A DNA stretch of 64,000 nt from an uncultured bacterium (GTDB lineage Bacteria > Desulfobacterota > Binatia > UBA1149 > CAITLU01), in assembly GCA_903893315.1 (NCBI GenBank), contig CAITLU010000013.1, positions 219,026 to 283,025 on the forward strand, written 5' to 3'. A program made the position numbers and the translations under genes. Positions 17,147 to 25,646 of the stretch are shown here, piece after piece (position 1 is the first letter of the stretch; every line of letters begins with the position of its first letter). The notes under the pieces were generated by a model. It did not search any database, was not told the DNA's origin, and saw nothing but the letters and a program-made list of their open reading frames with translations.

Positions 17147-17806
17147 ATGTTCGCGCTCATCTGGAAAGACATCATCCTGGAAGCGCGCACGCGCGAGACG
17201 CTTCCTGCTCTGTTCGTGCTCGGCGTGCTGATCCTGGTCGCTTTCCGTTTTTCGCTTGAGCTGCGGCCCGAGGACGTGGGCCGTGTCGCGGCCGGCATCC
17301 TGTGGGTCGCGATCGTGTTCGCCGCGATGCTGGCGCTCGGCCGCACCTTCGTCATCGAGCGCGACGGAGGCTGCATAGAGGGCCTGCTGACCTCGCCGAT
17401 CGATCGCGGCTCTATCTACCTGGCCAAACTGACCGTCAACACCCTTCTGCTGCTGGCCTTCGAAGTGTTGCTCGTGCCGGTGTTCGCGCTGTTCTTCGAC
17501 GTCCCGCTGTTCGCCCACCCTCTGCGCCTGGCGGCGATTCTCGCGGTCGGGACCCTCGGCATCGCGTCGACCGGAACCTTGTTCGCGCTGGCGGCGCTCG
17601 GCACCCGGGCTCGCGAGATGGTGCTGCCCTTGCTGGTATTGCCGCTTCAGGCACCGCTGCTGATCGCCGCCGTGCAGGCCACCGACATGGTCCTGCAAGG
17701 TTCGGCACTGGACGCGCTGGGCGTGCGCGGCACTCTGCTCGTCAGCTTCGACGTGCTGTTCGTCACCGCCGGCTGGCTGTTGTTCGAGTTCGTGCTGGTG
17801 GACTGA
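17147..17806 (+). CDS. ccmB: Haem exporter membrane subunit CcmB
   Basis: 219 aa with six predicted membrane segments. The N-terminus MFALIWKDIILEARTRE and the cytoplasmic RTFVIERDGGCIEGLLTSPI are CcmB signatures. It forms the ABC complex with CcmA, 6 bases upstream, and CcmC, 108 bases downstream, in the inner membrane. No unusual features. Confidence 0.95.
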   Translation: MFALIWKDIILEARTRETLPALFVLGVLILVAFRFSLELRPEDVGRVAAGILWVAIVFAAMLALGRTFVIERDGGCIEGLLTSPIDRGSIYLAKLTVNTLLLLAFEVLLVPVFALFFDVPLFAHPLRLAAILAVGTLGIASTGTLFALAALGTRAREMVLPLLVLPLQAPLLIAAVQATDMVLQGSALDALGVRGTLLVSFDVLFVTAGWLLFEFVLVD

Positions 17807-17914
17807 TCCCGTGCCCGGCTCATGCGGGGCGACACCGGCACAACGCAACCTCAAGTAGACTGTGGAACCTGCCCGCTTCACACTGGCCTGCACCCGACCA
17901 AGGGCATCGGATAA

Positions 17915-18622
17915 GTGGTGGTCGATTTTCTTCAACGCTGGTTTCTCCGCATCGCACCGCTGGTGACAGCGCCGCTGATGCTGATCTCGCTGCTGGGTGT
18001 CTTCGCCTGGGTGCCTACCGACAAAACGCTGGGACTCAGCCAGCGCATCTTCTATTTCCACGTCCCCGCCGCGAGCATGTGCTTCCTGGCTTTTGCCGTG
18101 GCCGGCGTGACCAGCATCGTGTTCCTGAGAACCCGCGGCGAGATCTGGGACCACGCCGCCAACGCCGCGATTTCGGTTGGAATGGTGCTCGCCACCATCG
18201 TGCTGGTGACGGGATCGATCTGGGCTCACACCGCGTGGGGAACCTGGTGGACCTGGGATGCGCGCCTGACCACCTTCCTGGTTCTGTGGCTGGTCTACGC
18301 GGCCTATCTGCTGCTGCGCAATCTCGCCCGCGACAACGACATGGCACCGCGTTACGCCGCGGTGCTCGCCATTACCGGCGGCATCAACGTGCCGTTGGTG
18401 ATGATGGCCACGCGCTTGTTCAGGACCATGCATCCGCAGGTCATCGGCAACCCCGAAGGCGGCATTTCCGATCCGCGAATGATCACCACGCTGATGCTGG
18501 CGATGGGCGCCTACCTGACTCTGTTCGTGTGGCTGTGGGCCTTGAAGGTGGCGGCGCTTCGGCTCGAAAACACCGTCAACCGGCTGTCGGAAGATTCATA
18601 CGAAAGGAGCCTGCCCTCGTGA
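17915..18622 (+). CDS. ccmC: Haem lyase/exporter subunit CcmC
   Basis: 235 aa with six membrane segments. The WWD motif GTWWTWDARLT that presents haem to CcmE is intact, and periplasmic haem-ligand histidines lie in FYFHVPAA and TMHPQV. The start is GTG 17915; a second GTG follows directly. Its stop overlaps the start of the ccmD-like gene by 4 bases. CcmE-CcmI are not in this window, so the rest of the system must lie elsewhere. Confidence 0.95.
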   Translation: MVVDFLQRWFLRIAPLVTAPLMLISLLGVFAWVPTDKTLGLSQRIFYFHVPAASMCFLAFAVAGVTSIVFLRTRGEIWDHAANAAISVGMVLATIVLVTGSIWAHTAWGTWWTWDARLTTFLVLWLVYAAYLLLRNLARDNDMAPRYAAVLAITGGINVPLVMMATRLFRTMHPQVIGNPEGGISDPRMITTLMLAMGAYLTLFVWLWALKVAALRLENTVNRLSEDSYERSLPS

Positions 18623-18861
18623 GCGACCAGAACACTCAGCAGAACGAACAACAGGCGATCGAGCGCAGCGGCCGGGAAGTCGTGTCCAGCGTGGGTCTGA
18701 GTCCCGAGGCTCTCGTACAAAAGCAACTTCTCCACGTCGGCGCCGCATACGCGGTGATATTCGCGCTGCTGTTCTTCTACGCGTGGCGGCTGACGTCGAC
18801 CACGCGGCGCCTGTCGGAGCGCGTGGCTGAACTCGAGCGCGACCCGGACAGAAAACGCTGA
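18619..18861 (+). CDS. CcmD-like small membrane protein
   Basis: 80 aa. The GTG start overlaps the TGA of ccmC and is preceded by GAAAGGAG. After a polar, Gln/Glu-rich N-terminal 35 residues there is one membrane segment (AAYAVIFALLFFYAWRL) and then a charged, helical C-terminal tail (RRLSERVAELERD). Position and topology match CcmD, which holds CcmABC together, but the polar N-terminal extension is longer than in typical CcmD. The assignment rests on context. Confidence 0.7.
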   Translation: MSDQNTQQNEQQAIERSGREVVSSVGLSPEALVQKQLLHVGAAYAVIFALLFFYAWRLTSTTRRLSERVAELERDPDRKR

Positions 18862-18877
18862 GAGCCGGCGCCATCCA

Positions 18878-20239
18878 TTGAGACAACTTCTTCCCTTGTC
18901 GCTGTCACCGCTGCCGCTGCACCGCCGCGCGGGACGTTTTCTCCTGGTGGCCCGCATGGTGCTCACCATCTACGGCGGCTACAAGGTGCGCCAGATTTAC
19001 GGGCACCTGTCGGGCGGCTCGCGGCGTCGCGACTTCTATGACCAGCAGCACCGCCGCGCCGCCCGCCACATCCGCGACACTGCGGTACGCCTCGAAGGAT
19101 TGCTCGTGAAGGCGTGCCAGTTCATCGGCAGCCGCGCCGACGTCCTGCCCCCGGAGTTCATAGAAGTGCTGGCCGAGATGCAGGACCGGGTCCCGCCCAA
19201 GCCCTTCACGCTCATCCGGCCGTGGATCGAAAGCCAGCTCGGCCGCAGCCTCGAAGAAGCCTTCGCCGAAGTGGAGGAAGACGCATTCGCCGCAGCCTCG
19301 CTGGCCCAGGTACATCGCGGGCGTCTCCACGACGGAGCTGTCGTCGCCATCAAGGTGCAATATCCCGGCATCGAGAGAGTGATCGCCACCGACCTCGCCA
19401 ACTTCTCGTTCTTCGTCAACCTTCTGGCGCGCATCGAGCGCAGCTTTGATTTCCGCATCCTGCTCGAAGAGGTGCGCACGCTGATTCCGCTCGAACTCGA
19501 CTTCGAGAACGAAGCCGCCAACGCCCGCCGCTTCGCGGCCAACTTCGCCGACAGCCCCAACGTACGCTTCCCGACGCCGGTACCCGCGCTCAGTTGTCGT
19601 ACGGTGATGACGATGAATTACTTCGAGGCGATCAAGATCACCGACTTGGCGGGCTTGGCCCGCCTCGGGATCGACAAGCACGAAGTGGCCGCGCTGCTGA
19701 CCAACGCGTACATCCGTCAGATCCTCGAACACGGGTTTTTCCACGGCGATCCCCACCCTGGAAACCTGCTCATCCAAAAGGATGAACACGGGCCGGTGCT
19801 GGTCATTCTCGACCTCGGAATGGCGAAGGACTTCACGCCTCAGCTTCGCGTCGGGCTGATCAGACTGGCGGCCGCCATCATCGCGCAGGACGCCGTGTCT
19901 ATCGGCGCCGCTTTCCGCGACCTCGGATTCAAGACCCGAAACGGCCGTGACGACACCTTCGTGACTCTCGGCGAACTGTTTCTCGGCCAGGCCTTACGGG
20001 CTGGCAAGGCTTACGCCGACATTACGATGGTCGATCGCATCAACGACGAACTGATGGCCGCGCTGCGCGCCAACCCCATCGTGCGCGCGTCGTCCGACCT
20101 GCTGCTGGTGATGCGGGTGATGGGCCTGCTGTCGGGAATCGGCAAGACCCTCGACTCGAAGGTTGACCCGCTCTCGGTGATGATGCCCTTCCTCGGTTTG
20201 CCGATGGGAAAAGCCCCGTCAGTCCCCACCGCGCACTGA
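18878..20239 (+). CDS. ABC1/UbiB/ADCK-family atypical kinase
   Basis: 453 aa from TTG 18878. The family signatures are the KxGQ-type motif at 78-81, which reads KACQ with Cys in place of Gly, the Ala-rich loop AAAS (138-141), Lys159 in VAIKVQYPG, HGDPHPGN (about 289-296) and the metal Asp in ILDLGMAKD (about 310-318). UbiB proteins support ubiquinone/menaquinone or lipid metabolism as ATPase-like kinases. The KxGQ domain normally occludes the active site, and its Gly-to-Cys change is unusual. The gene lies 16 bases after the ccmD-like gene. C-terminal hydrophobic segments typical of UbiB are weak here. Confidence 0.88.
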   Translation: MRQLLPLSLSPLPLHRRAGRFLLVARMVLTIYGGYKVRQIYGHLSGGSRRRDFYDQQHRRAARHIRDTAVRLEGLLVKACQFIGSRADVLPPEFIEVLAEMQDRVPPKPFTLIRPWIESQLGRSLEEAFAEVEEDAFAAASLAQVHRGRLHDGAVVAIKVQYPGIERVIATDLANFSFFVNLLARIERSFDFRILLEEVRTLIPLELDFENEAANARRFAANFADSPNVRFPTPVPALSCRTVMTMNYFEAIKITDLAGLARLGIDKHEVAALLTNAYIRQILEHGFFHGDPHPGNLLIQKDEHGPVLVILDLGMAKDFTPQLRVGLIRLAAAIIAQDAVSIGAAFRDLGFKTRNGRDDTFVTLGELFLGQALRAGKAYADITMVDRINDELMAALRANPIVRASSDLLLVMRVMGLLSGIGKTLDSKVDPLSVMMPFLGLPMGKAPSVPTAH

Positions 20240-20273
20240 AGATTCATAAACCCACAGTTCGCCGCAGGCGCGG

Positions 20274-20494
20274 CGAGCCGAGCCCAACGCAGCAGGTGGG
20301 CCCTTATGGACAGACCGCCCAACATTACCGCGGTCTGTTCAGAAGGGCCCAGATGCAAGGCGGGCGCAGGCGCAGAGAGCGAGGCGTACCGCAAGGTACG
20401 CCGCAGCGAACGAGCCGAGCCCAACGCCGCAGATGGGCCCTTATGGACAGACCGCCCAACGCAGCAGGTGGGTCCTTAAGAACGGACCGCCAAC
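20274..20494. repeat. Intergenic repeat element with direct and inverted repeats
   Basis: A 50-base unit at 20274-20323 recurs at 20411-20460 with two mismatches, and a partial third copy starts at 20461. Within the first copy, 20298-20316 and 20332-20350 form a 19-bp inverted repeat (two mismatches, 15-base loop). Between the copies, 20383-20390 and 20395-20402 form a perfect 8-bp stem (GGCGTACC) around a GCAA tetraloop. The end of the element provides the last codons and stop of ribE. It lies between the converging UbiB and ribE genes and may double as a bidirectional terminator. Confidence 0.8.
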
Positions 20495-21138
20495 CGAGCA
20501 GTGATGGCCGCATCCACCAGCTTCGCAACGTACTTCCCCATCACGTCCACTTCGATGTTGACGCTCGAACCGGGCTTTCTCACCCCGAGCGTCGTCACCG
20601 CGAACGTGTGCGGAATGATCGCGACGTCGAAACGATCTTCGCGGCAGTTGAAGCAGGTCAGGCTGATGCCGTCGACCGCCACCGAACCTTTTTCCACCAC
20701 CATGGTCATCAGCGCCGGATCGACGGCGAACGTGAAAATCGACGATTCCCCTTCGGGAACGATCGCGGCCACCTGACCGGTGCCGTCGATGTGGCCCGAA
20801 ACCATGTGCCCACCGACGCGGTCGCCGAGCTGCATCGAGCGCTCGAGATTTATCGCGTCTCCCTCGCCAAGGTCGCCGAGAGTGGTACGGCGCAGAGATT
20901 CGGCCGAGACGTCGACGGCGAATTCACCGGCTGTCGCGCCCGCATCGGCAGCGGCGACCTGAGTGTCGGCCACCGCAGCCACGGCCACCACCGTCATGCA
21001 TGCTCCGTTCAAGGCGATGCTCGCGCCCATCGGAAACTCGGCCACGGGCAGCACCGTGCGGACCCACAGCCTCTGGCCTTCCTGCAAGTGTTCGCGTCGG
21101 GCCAGCTGCCCAAGGTCTTCGATGATTCCTGTAAACAC
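20476..21138 (-). CDS. ribE: Riboflavin synthase, alpha subunit
   Basis: 220 aa. Dismutates two 6,7-dimethyl-8-ribityllumazines to riboflavin. The MFTGIIEDLG N-terminus and the duplicated lumazine-binding barrel are clear: GASIALNGACMTV in the first half and GSVAVDGISLTCF in the second, with GHMVSGHIDGTG between. A roughly 15-residue Ala/Asp-rich insertion (about 58-72) interrupts the first barrel. No other rib genes are adjacent and I see no FMN riboswitch upstream. The C-terminal LAVRS lies inside the intergenic repeat element. Confidence 0.95.
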   Translation of the reverse strand: MFTGIIEDLGQLARREHLQEGQRLWVRTVLPVAEFPMGASIALNGACMTVVAVAAVADTQVAAADAGATAGEFAVDVSAESLRRTTLGDLGEGDAINLERSMQLGDRVGGHMVSGHIDGTGQVAAIVPEGESSIFTFAVDPALMTMVVEKGSVAVDGISLTCFNCREDRFDVAIIPHTFAVTTLGVRKPGSSVNIEVDVMGKYVAKLVDAAITARLAVRS

Positions 21139-21232
21139 TGGATAAACTCCGCAGTGCGACCGAACGCGCCCGACCGCACCGGGCCATGCGCGGGCGGCAG
21201 AGGTTAGTTCGGCTCAGATTCCGACGTGGCGA

Positions 21233-21538
21233 TCAATGCGGCAAGAAGCCGCGCAGCCAGCGCGTCACCGAGGCTTCGTCCTTGCGCTCAACCAAGGTCT
21301 CGAGCTCGCCTTGGTCGAGCCAGAATCCCTTGCAAGCGGGGCATGAATCCACGGTAACGCCCTCCATTGCCTGCCTGGTCAGACTCCCTCCGCAGCGCGG
21401 GCACAGCCCCTTGGGCACCGATGCCATCTGGGCGCGCAATTTTTCGAGGGCCTTGCGCTCCTGCTCGGCAATGAAGCGGTTCTCTTCCGCCTTTTCCTTG
21501 TCGTGGAGCTTGGCTCCAAGTCGGTCTTTGTCGTCCAT
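21233..21538 (-). CDS. Zinc-ribbon (zf-TFIIB type) small protein
   Basis: 101 aa. The N-terminal 45 residues are a charged helix (HDKEKAEENRFIAEQERKA). The C-terminal ribbon has CPRCGG (46-51) and CPACKGFWLDQGELE (66-80), with four cysteines and the family's WLDxGEL. Proteins of this kind bind zinc and their function is mostly unknown. It follows ribE's start by 94 bases on the same strand. Confidence 0.85.
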   Translation of the reverse strand: MDDKDRLGAKLHDKEKAEENRFIAEQERKALEKLRAQMASVPKGLCPRCGGSLTRQAMEGVTVDSCPACKGFWLDQGELETLVERKDEASVTRWLRGFLPH

Positions 21539-21694
21539 TCCCCTGTCTCCGACGTTACGCTGCTATTTGCGCGACCCCTCGCCGCGCTTACGGATTCCCG
21601 CTTGCCGAACCTTCTTTTCTCCGAGCGCTGCGCGCCTGCAAGCGCAACCCGCTATCCCGGCAACGGCCCGGCGCCCGAAGCGCCGAGAGACACA

Positions 21695-21781
21695 GGTGGC
21701 GCGAGTTTCAAAGTCTCCCCCTCTCCACCGGGCGTCGGTCGCCTGGTGGCGCGGGTTTCGAAGTCGCCCTCTCCCCACTGC
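21695..21781. repeat. Imperfect tandem repeat, about 36 bp, period 50 bp
   Basis: GGTGGCGCGAGTTTCAAAGT at 21695 recurs as GGTGGCGCGGGTTTCGAAGT at 21745, each followed by a C/T-rich stretch with CTCTCC. The repeats lie at and beyond the C-terminus of the PGPGW-type membrane protein gene. Confidence 0.6.
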
Positions 21782-22061
21782 ATCCGTCCGGCCCGGCCTC
21801 GTCACCGTCTGCCTTGCTCGATTTAATCCCGGCCTTTTCCTTCGCCCATTCGAGCAGCTTTCTGGCGCGATGGCTCTCCGGGGCCATTATCGTGAGACCC
21901 GCCAGTATGAAGACCCATCCCTGCACGATCGGCAGGAAGCCTGCAACAACGCCAGCCAGGACGAGAAGGACTCCGAGGGTGAGACGTCCGGTACGTAAGA
22001 TCGTGCGCTTCAATTCCTGTCCCGCCTCGATGCCGAGGCTCGTGCATCCTAAGCGGGGCAT
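21708..22061 (-). CDS. Small PGPGW-type transmembrane protein
   Basis: About 117 aa from ATG 22061, with possible starts further upstream. Two adjacent membrane segments ([20 protein letters not shown] and [13 protein letters not shown]) are followed by the family pattern [16 protein letters not shown]. This matches small two-helix envelope proteins of unknown function. The last about 35 residues are Pro/Arg-rich and are encoded by the local repeat, so the true C-terminus may have been extended. Divergent from clpB. Confidence 0.65.
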   Translation of the reverse strand: MPRLGCTSLGIEAGQELKRTILRTGRLTLGVLLVLAGVVAGFLPIVQGWVFILAGLTIMAPESHRARKLLEWAKEKAGIKSSKADGDEAGPDGCSGERATSKPAPPGDRRPVERGRL

Positions 22062-22178
22062 GGGCCGGGGGCGAATCGCGAGCGCTTCAGCATCGACACT
22101 CGCCTCGCGCAACCTTGCTCACCGAAGCGAGCGTGCTTAGTTTCCAGGCAGCCGAAGTCCCCAAGGACATCAACACAA

Positions 22179-24785
22179 ATGGAACCCAACTACACCGAGA
22201 AGACCCGCGCGGCGATCACCGAGGCACAAGGCCTCGCGATCGATCGCAACAACACGACCCTGGAACCCGAGCACCTGCTGCTCGCATTGGTTTCACAGAA
22301 CGATGGCCTGGTGCCGAGTATCGTGCGCCGTGCCGGGCGCGAGCCGTCGGCTCTCAAGGCGCGGATAGAGAAGGCCTTAGAACACCTGCCCGTAACCGCG
22401 GGCGGCGGCGAGCTGCACGCCGGCACACGCTTCGCCAGGGTGCTGCGTGAAGCCGGGCGAGTCATGGAGGGCATGGGCGATTCCTACCTGAGCGTAGAGC
22501 ATGTGCTGCTCGCGCTGATCCAGGACAAGAGCGGCGACGCCGGCAAGATTCTGGCCGAATTTTCGATCACCAAGGCCGAAGTAGAAAAAATCGTGCGCGA
22601 GCTTCGCCAGGGCCGGAAAGTCGAGAGCGACAACCCCGAAGCCACCGAAGGTGCGCTGGAAAAATACGGACGTGACCTCACCGCCGCTGCCGCCGAAGGC
22701 AAGCTCGATCCGGTGATCGGCCGCGACGAAGAAATCCGGCGCGTCATCGAAGTCCTGTCGAGACGCACCAAGAACAACCCGGTCCTGATCGGTGAACCCG
22801 GCGTCGGCAAGACCGCGATCGTCGAGGGACTTGCCCGCCGTATCGTCGCCGGCGACGTTCCCGAAAGTCTGAAGAACCGCAAGGTGGTCTCTCTCGACAT
22901 GGGCGCGTTGATCGCCGGCGCGAAGTTCCGCGGCGAGTTCGAAGAGCGCCTCAAGGCCGTGCTGAAAGCCGTGCAGGAATCCGAAGGACAGATCGTGCTG
23001 TTCATTGACGAGTTGCACACCGTCGTCGGCGCCGGCGCGAGCGAGGGCTCGATGGACGCGAGCAACCTGCTCAAGCCGATGCTCGCCCGCGGCGAACTCC
23101 ACTGCATAGGCGCGACCACGCTCGCCGAATATCGCAAGTACGTCGAGAAGGACGCCGCGCTGGAGCGCCGCTTCCAGCCGGTGCGCGTGGCCCCGCCGAG
23201 CGTGGCGGACACCGTCTCGATCCTGCGCGGCCTCAAGGAGCGCTACGAGATTCACCACGGCGTGCGCATCAAAGACAACGCGCTGGTGACCGCCGCGGTA
23301 CTGTCTGACCGCTACATCTCCGACCGTTTCCTGCCCGACAAAGCCATCGACCTGGTCGACGAAGCGGCTGCCCGCCTGCGCACCGAAATGGATTCGATGC
23401 CGGTGGAACTCGACGAAGTCTCGCGCCGCATCATGCAGCTCGAAATCGAGCGCGAAGCACTGCGCCGCGAAACCGACGCCGCCTCAAAGCAGCGACTGGA
23501 AAAGCTCGAGAACGAACTTGCCGAGATTCGTACCGGCCACGACGAGCTGCGCGCCGAATGGGAGGTCGAGCGCTCGCAGAGCGGCTCGCTGCGCGACCTG
23601 AAGAGCCAGATCGAAGAGGTGCGCAACCAGATCCAACAGGCCGAGCGCGCCTATGACCTCAACAAAGCCGCCGAACTCAAGTACGGCACGCTGGTCGAGC
23701 TGGAAAAGAAGCACGCCGACGCCGAGGCCCGCCTCTCACGCGAAGGCCGCCGTCTGGTGCGCGAAGAAGTCAGCGAAGACGACATCGCCGAAGTGGTGGC
23801 GCGCTGGACCCGCATTCCGGTATCGAGGTTGATGGAAGGCGAGGCCGATCGCCTGCTGCATCTGGCCGACCGTCTGCACGAGCGCGTGGTCGGCCAGCAC
23901 GAAGCGGTGCAGGCCGTCGCCGATGCCGTCGTGCGCGCACGCTCGGGCCTCTCCGACCCGAACCGGCCGCTCGGATCGTTCCTGTTCCTCGGCCCCACCG
24001 GCGTCGGCAAGACCGAACTCGCCAAAGCGCTGGCCGTCGATCTGTTCGACGACGAGCACGCACTGATCCGCATCGACATGTCCGAGTACATGGAGAAGCA
24101 CGCCGTTTCGCGTCTCATCGGCGCGCCTCCGGGCTACGTCGGCTACGAAGAAGGCGGGCAGCTCACCGAAGCCGTGCGCCGCCGACCCTACTGCGTGATC
24201 CTTCTCGACGAAATCGAGAAGGCCCATCGCGACGTGTTCAACACGCTGCTGCAGGTGCTCGACGACGGGCGCCTGACCGACGGCCAGGGCCGCACCGTGG
24301 TGTTCAACAACACCGTCGTGCTGATGACCTCGAACATCGGCAGCAGCGAAATCCTCTCGTACCGCGGCACCGACTCGCCCGAAGTCTACGAACGGATGAA
24401 GACTGAGGTGCTCGGCCTGTTGCAGCACGAGTTCCGCCCCGAGTTCCTCAACCGTCTCGACGAGATCGTGGTGTTCCACGGCCTGACGCGCAACGAACTG
24501 CGCCGCATCGTCGACTTGCAGGTAGCACGGCTGCAGGAGCGGCTGGAAAGCCGCAACATCCACCTGCAACTGACCGAGGCGGCCAGCTCTCACCTCGGCG
24601 AAGTCGGCTACGACCCGAGCTACGGAGCGCGGCCGCTCAAGCGAACGATCCAGCGCGAAGTAGAGAACGAGCTTGCCCGCCGCATCGTCGCCGGAGAAGT
24701 GCGCGACGGAATGGACGTGGTGATCGATCGCCCGGCGGACGGATCCAAACTCACGTTCGCGGCCAAGGCGGCGCAGGTAGCCTAG
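22179..24785 (+). CDS. clpB: ATP-dependent disaggregase ClpB
   Basis: 868 aa, typical length. The N-domain repeats cover residues 1-145. AAA1 has Walker A GEPGVGKT (about 205-212) and Walker B VLFIDELH. The coiled-coil middle domain is present (about 400-525, [20 protein letters not shown] onwards). AAA2 has GPTGVGKTE (about 605-613) and [11 protein letters not shown]. Both arginine-finger regions are intact, and the middle domain separates ClpB from ClpA/C. It works with DnaK/GrpE to rescue aggregates. AAGGAC precedes the ATG. No CIRCE element or heat-shock promoter could be identified confidently in the 117-base upstream gap. Confidence 0.97.
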   Translation: MEPNYTEKTRAAITEAQGLAIDRNNTTLEPEHLLLALVSQNDGLVPSIVRRAGREPSALKARIEKALEHLPVTAGGGELHAGTRFARVLREAGRVMEGMGDSYLSVEHVLLALIQDKSGDAGKILAEFSITKAEVEKIVRELRQGRKVESDNPEATEGALEKYGRDLTAAAAEGKLDPVIGRDEEIRRVIEVLSRRTKNNPVLIGEPGVGKTAIVEGLARRIVAGDVPESLKNRKVVSLDMGALIAGAKFRGEFEERLKAVLKAVQESEGQIVLFIDELHTVVGAGASEGSMDASNLLKPMLARGELHCIGATTLAEYRKYVEKDAALERRFQPVRVAPPSVADTVSILRGLKERYEIHHGVRIKDNALVTAAVLSDRYISDRFLPDKAIDLVDEAAARLRTEMDSMPVELDEVSRRIMQLEIEREALRRETDAASKQRLEKLENELAEIRTGHDELRAEWEVERSQSGSLRDLKSQIEEVRNQIQQAERAYDLNKAAELKYGTLVELEKKHADAEARLSREGRRLVREEVSEDDIAEVVARWTRIPVSRLMEGEADRLLHLADRLHERVVGQHEAVQAVADAVVRARSGLSDPNRPLGSFLFLGPTGVGKTELAKALAVDLFDDEHALIRIDMSEYMEKHAVSRLIGAPPGYVGYEEGGQLTEAVRRRPYCVILLDEIEKAHRDVFNTLLQVLDDGRLTDGQGRTVVFNNTVVLMTSNIGSSEILSYRGTDSPEVYERMKTEVLGLLQHEFRPEFLNRLDEIVVFHGLTRNELRRIVDLQVARLQERLESRNIHLQLTEAASSHLGEVGYDPSYGARPLKRTIQREVENELARRIVAGEVRDGMDVVIDRPADGSKLTFAAKAAQVA

Positions 24786-24790
24786 AGCCT

Positions 24791-24822
24791 GGAAGGGCGG
24801 CGACATTGTCCGCCGCCCTTCC
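24791..24822 (+). terminator. Intrinsic-type hairpin after clpB
   Basis: A perfect 12-bp stem (GGAAGGGCGGCG / CGCCGCCCTTCC) with an 8-base loop begins 5 bases after the clpB stop. No long T-run follows, so termination may be partial. Confidence 0.75.
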
Positions 24823-24853
24823 TCCCAGCCTCGCGGCGGGCTAGAAGGGTTCG

Positions 24854-25633
24854 ATGAAACCGCTACGCTTGTTCGCCGTCCTGTTCGCTTTGCTGGCCGT
24901 CTCGAACTTCGCCAAGCCGCTGGGGGTTTCCACCGAGCAAGGCTTCGTGTTCCTGGGTCGGCGTCTTTCGGGAACGCCCAACCTGATCGCCGGCTGGAGC
25001 TTTGCGGTATTCCTGGCCGCCTACGCGGCGGCGCTGTGGCGTGACAAGGCCGAGGCGCTGCCGATGGGCATCGCCTACGGCGGCTACGTCAGCGCCAACC
25101 TCTACTTGTTCACGCTCGCGATGCCGACGCCCGAGGGCAAAGCGAAGCTGTTCGGGCTCCTCTACACGATCTTCGCGCTCGGCGGCGCCTGGGGCGCAGT
25201 GGCACTGATGCTGCGGGACGGATTCGCCCAACGCGACAACGTGCCGGGGCGCATCGTGCTGCGTTCGTTCGCGCTGCTCTTCGCGCTGATGGCGCTGTCG
25301 GATCTGCTCAAGCCGTTCGCCTACACGCCGACGACCGGCTTCGTACTGCTCGGGCAGCGCTTGACGGGAACCGCCAACCTCGTCGTAGCGCTCACGTTCG
25401 CGGCTTTTCTGGCGACCTACGCGCAGGCGATCTGGAACGAGCGACGCCGCGCGCTGCCGCTCGGCATCGCTTACGCCGCCTACGTCATGGCCAATCTGTT
25501 ACTGTGGAACCTGCGCAAACCAGAGGGCAGCCAGACGCCGCTGCTGTTCGCGTTGCCCTATCTGATCAGCGCGATCGGTGTTTCCAGCGGCGCCGCACTG
25601 CTGCTGAGAAAACACCAGCAACGGCTGCGCTGA
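24854..25633 (+). CDS. Internally duplicated eight-helix membrane protein of unknown function
   Basis: 259 aa with about eight hydrophobic segments. Residues about 4-90 and 136-222 are tandem copies. FAVLFALLAVSNFAKPLG parallels FALLFALMALSDLLKPFA, FVFLGRRLSGTPNL parallels FVLLGQRLTGTANL, and LPMGIAYGGYVSANL parallels LPLGIAYAAYVMANL. Each copy has about four helices. I know no named family for this with certainty; it resembles small DoxX-like or AbrB-like four-helix proteins only in size. It stands alone, converging on the GT-C-like gene. Confidence 0.7.
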   Translation: MKPLRLFAVLFALLAVSNFAKPLGVSTEQGFVFLGRRLSGTPNLIAGWSFAVFLAAYAAALWRDKAEALPMGIAYGGYVSANLYLFTLAMPTPEGKAKLFGLLYTIFALGGAWGAVALMLRDGFAQRDNVPGRIVLRSFALLFALMALSDLLKPFAYTPTTGFVLLGQRLTGTANLVVALTFAAFLATYAQAIWNERRRALPLGIAYAAYVMANLLLWNLRKPEGSQTPLLFALPYLISAIGVSSGAALLLRKHQQRLR

Positions 25634-25646
25634 CAACCCGCTCCCT

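Noticed and set aside
16451-18433. A 660-residue open frame on the minus strand across ccmA-ccmC
   Set aside because: It is an antisense shadow of well-supported Ccm genes. The composition is Gln/Arg/His-rich without motifs.
20476-21232. FMN riboswitch upstream of ribE
   Set aside because: Only 94 bases lie between ribE and the zinc-ribbon gene and I could not see the conserved FMN aptamer pattern.
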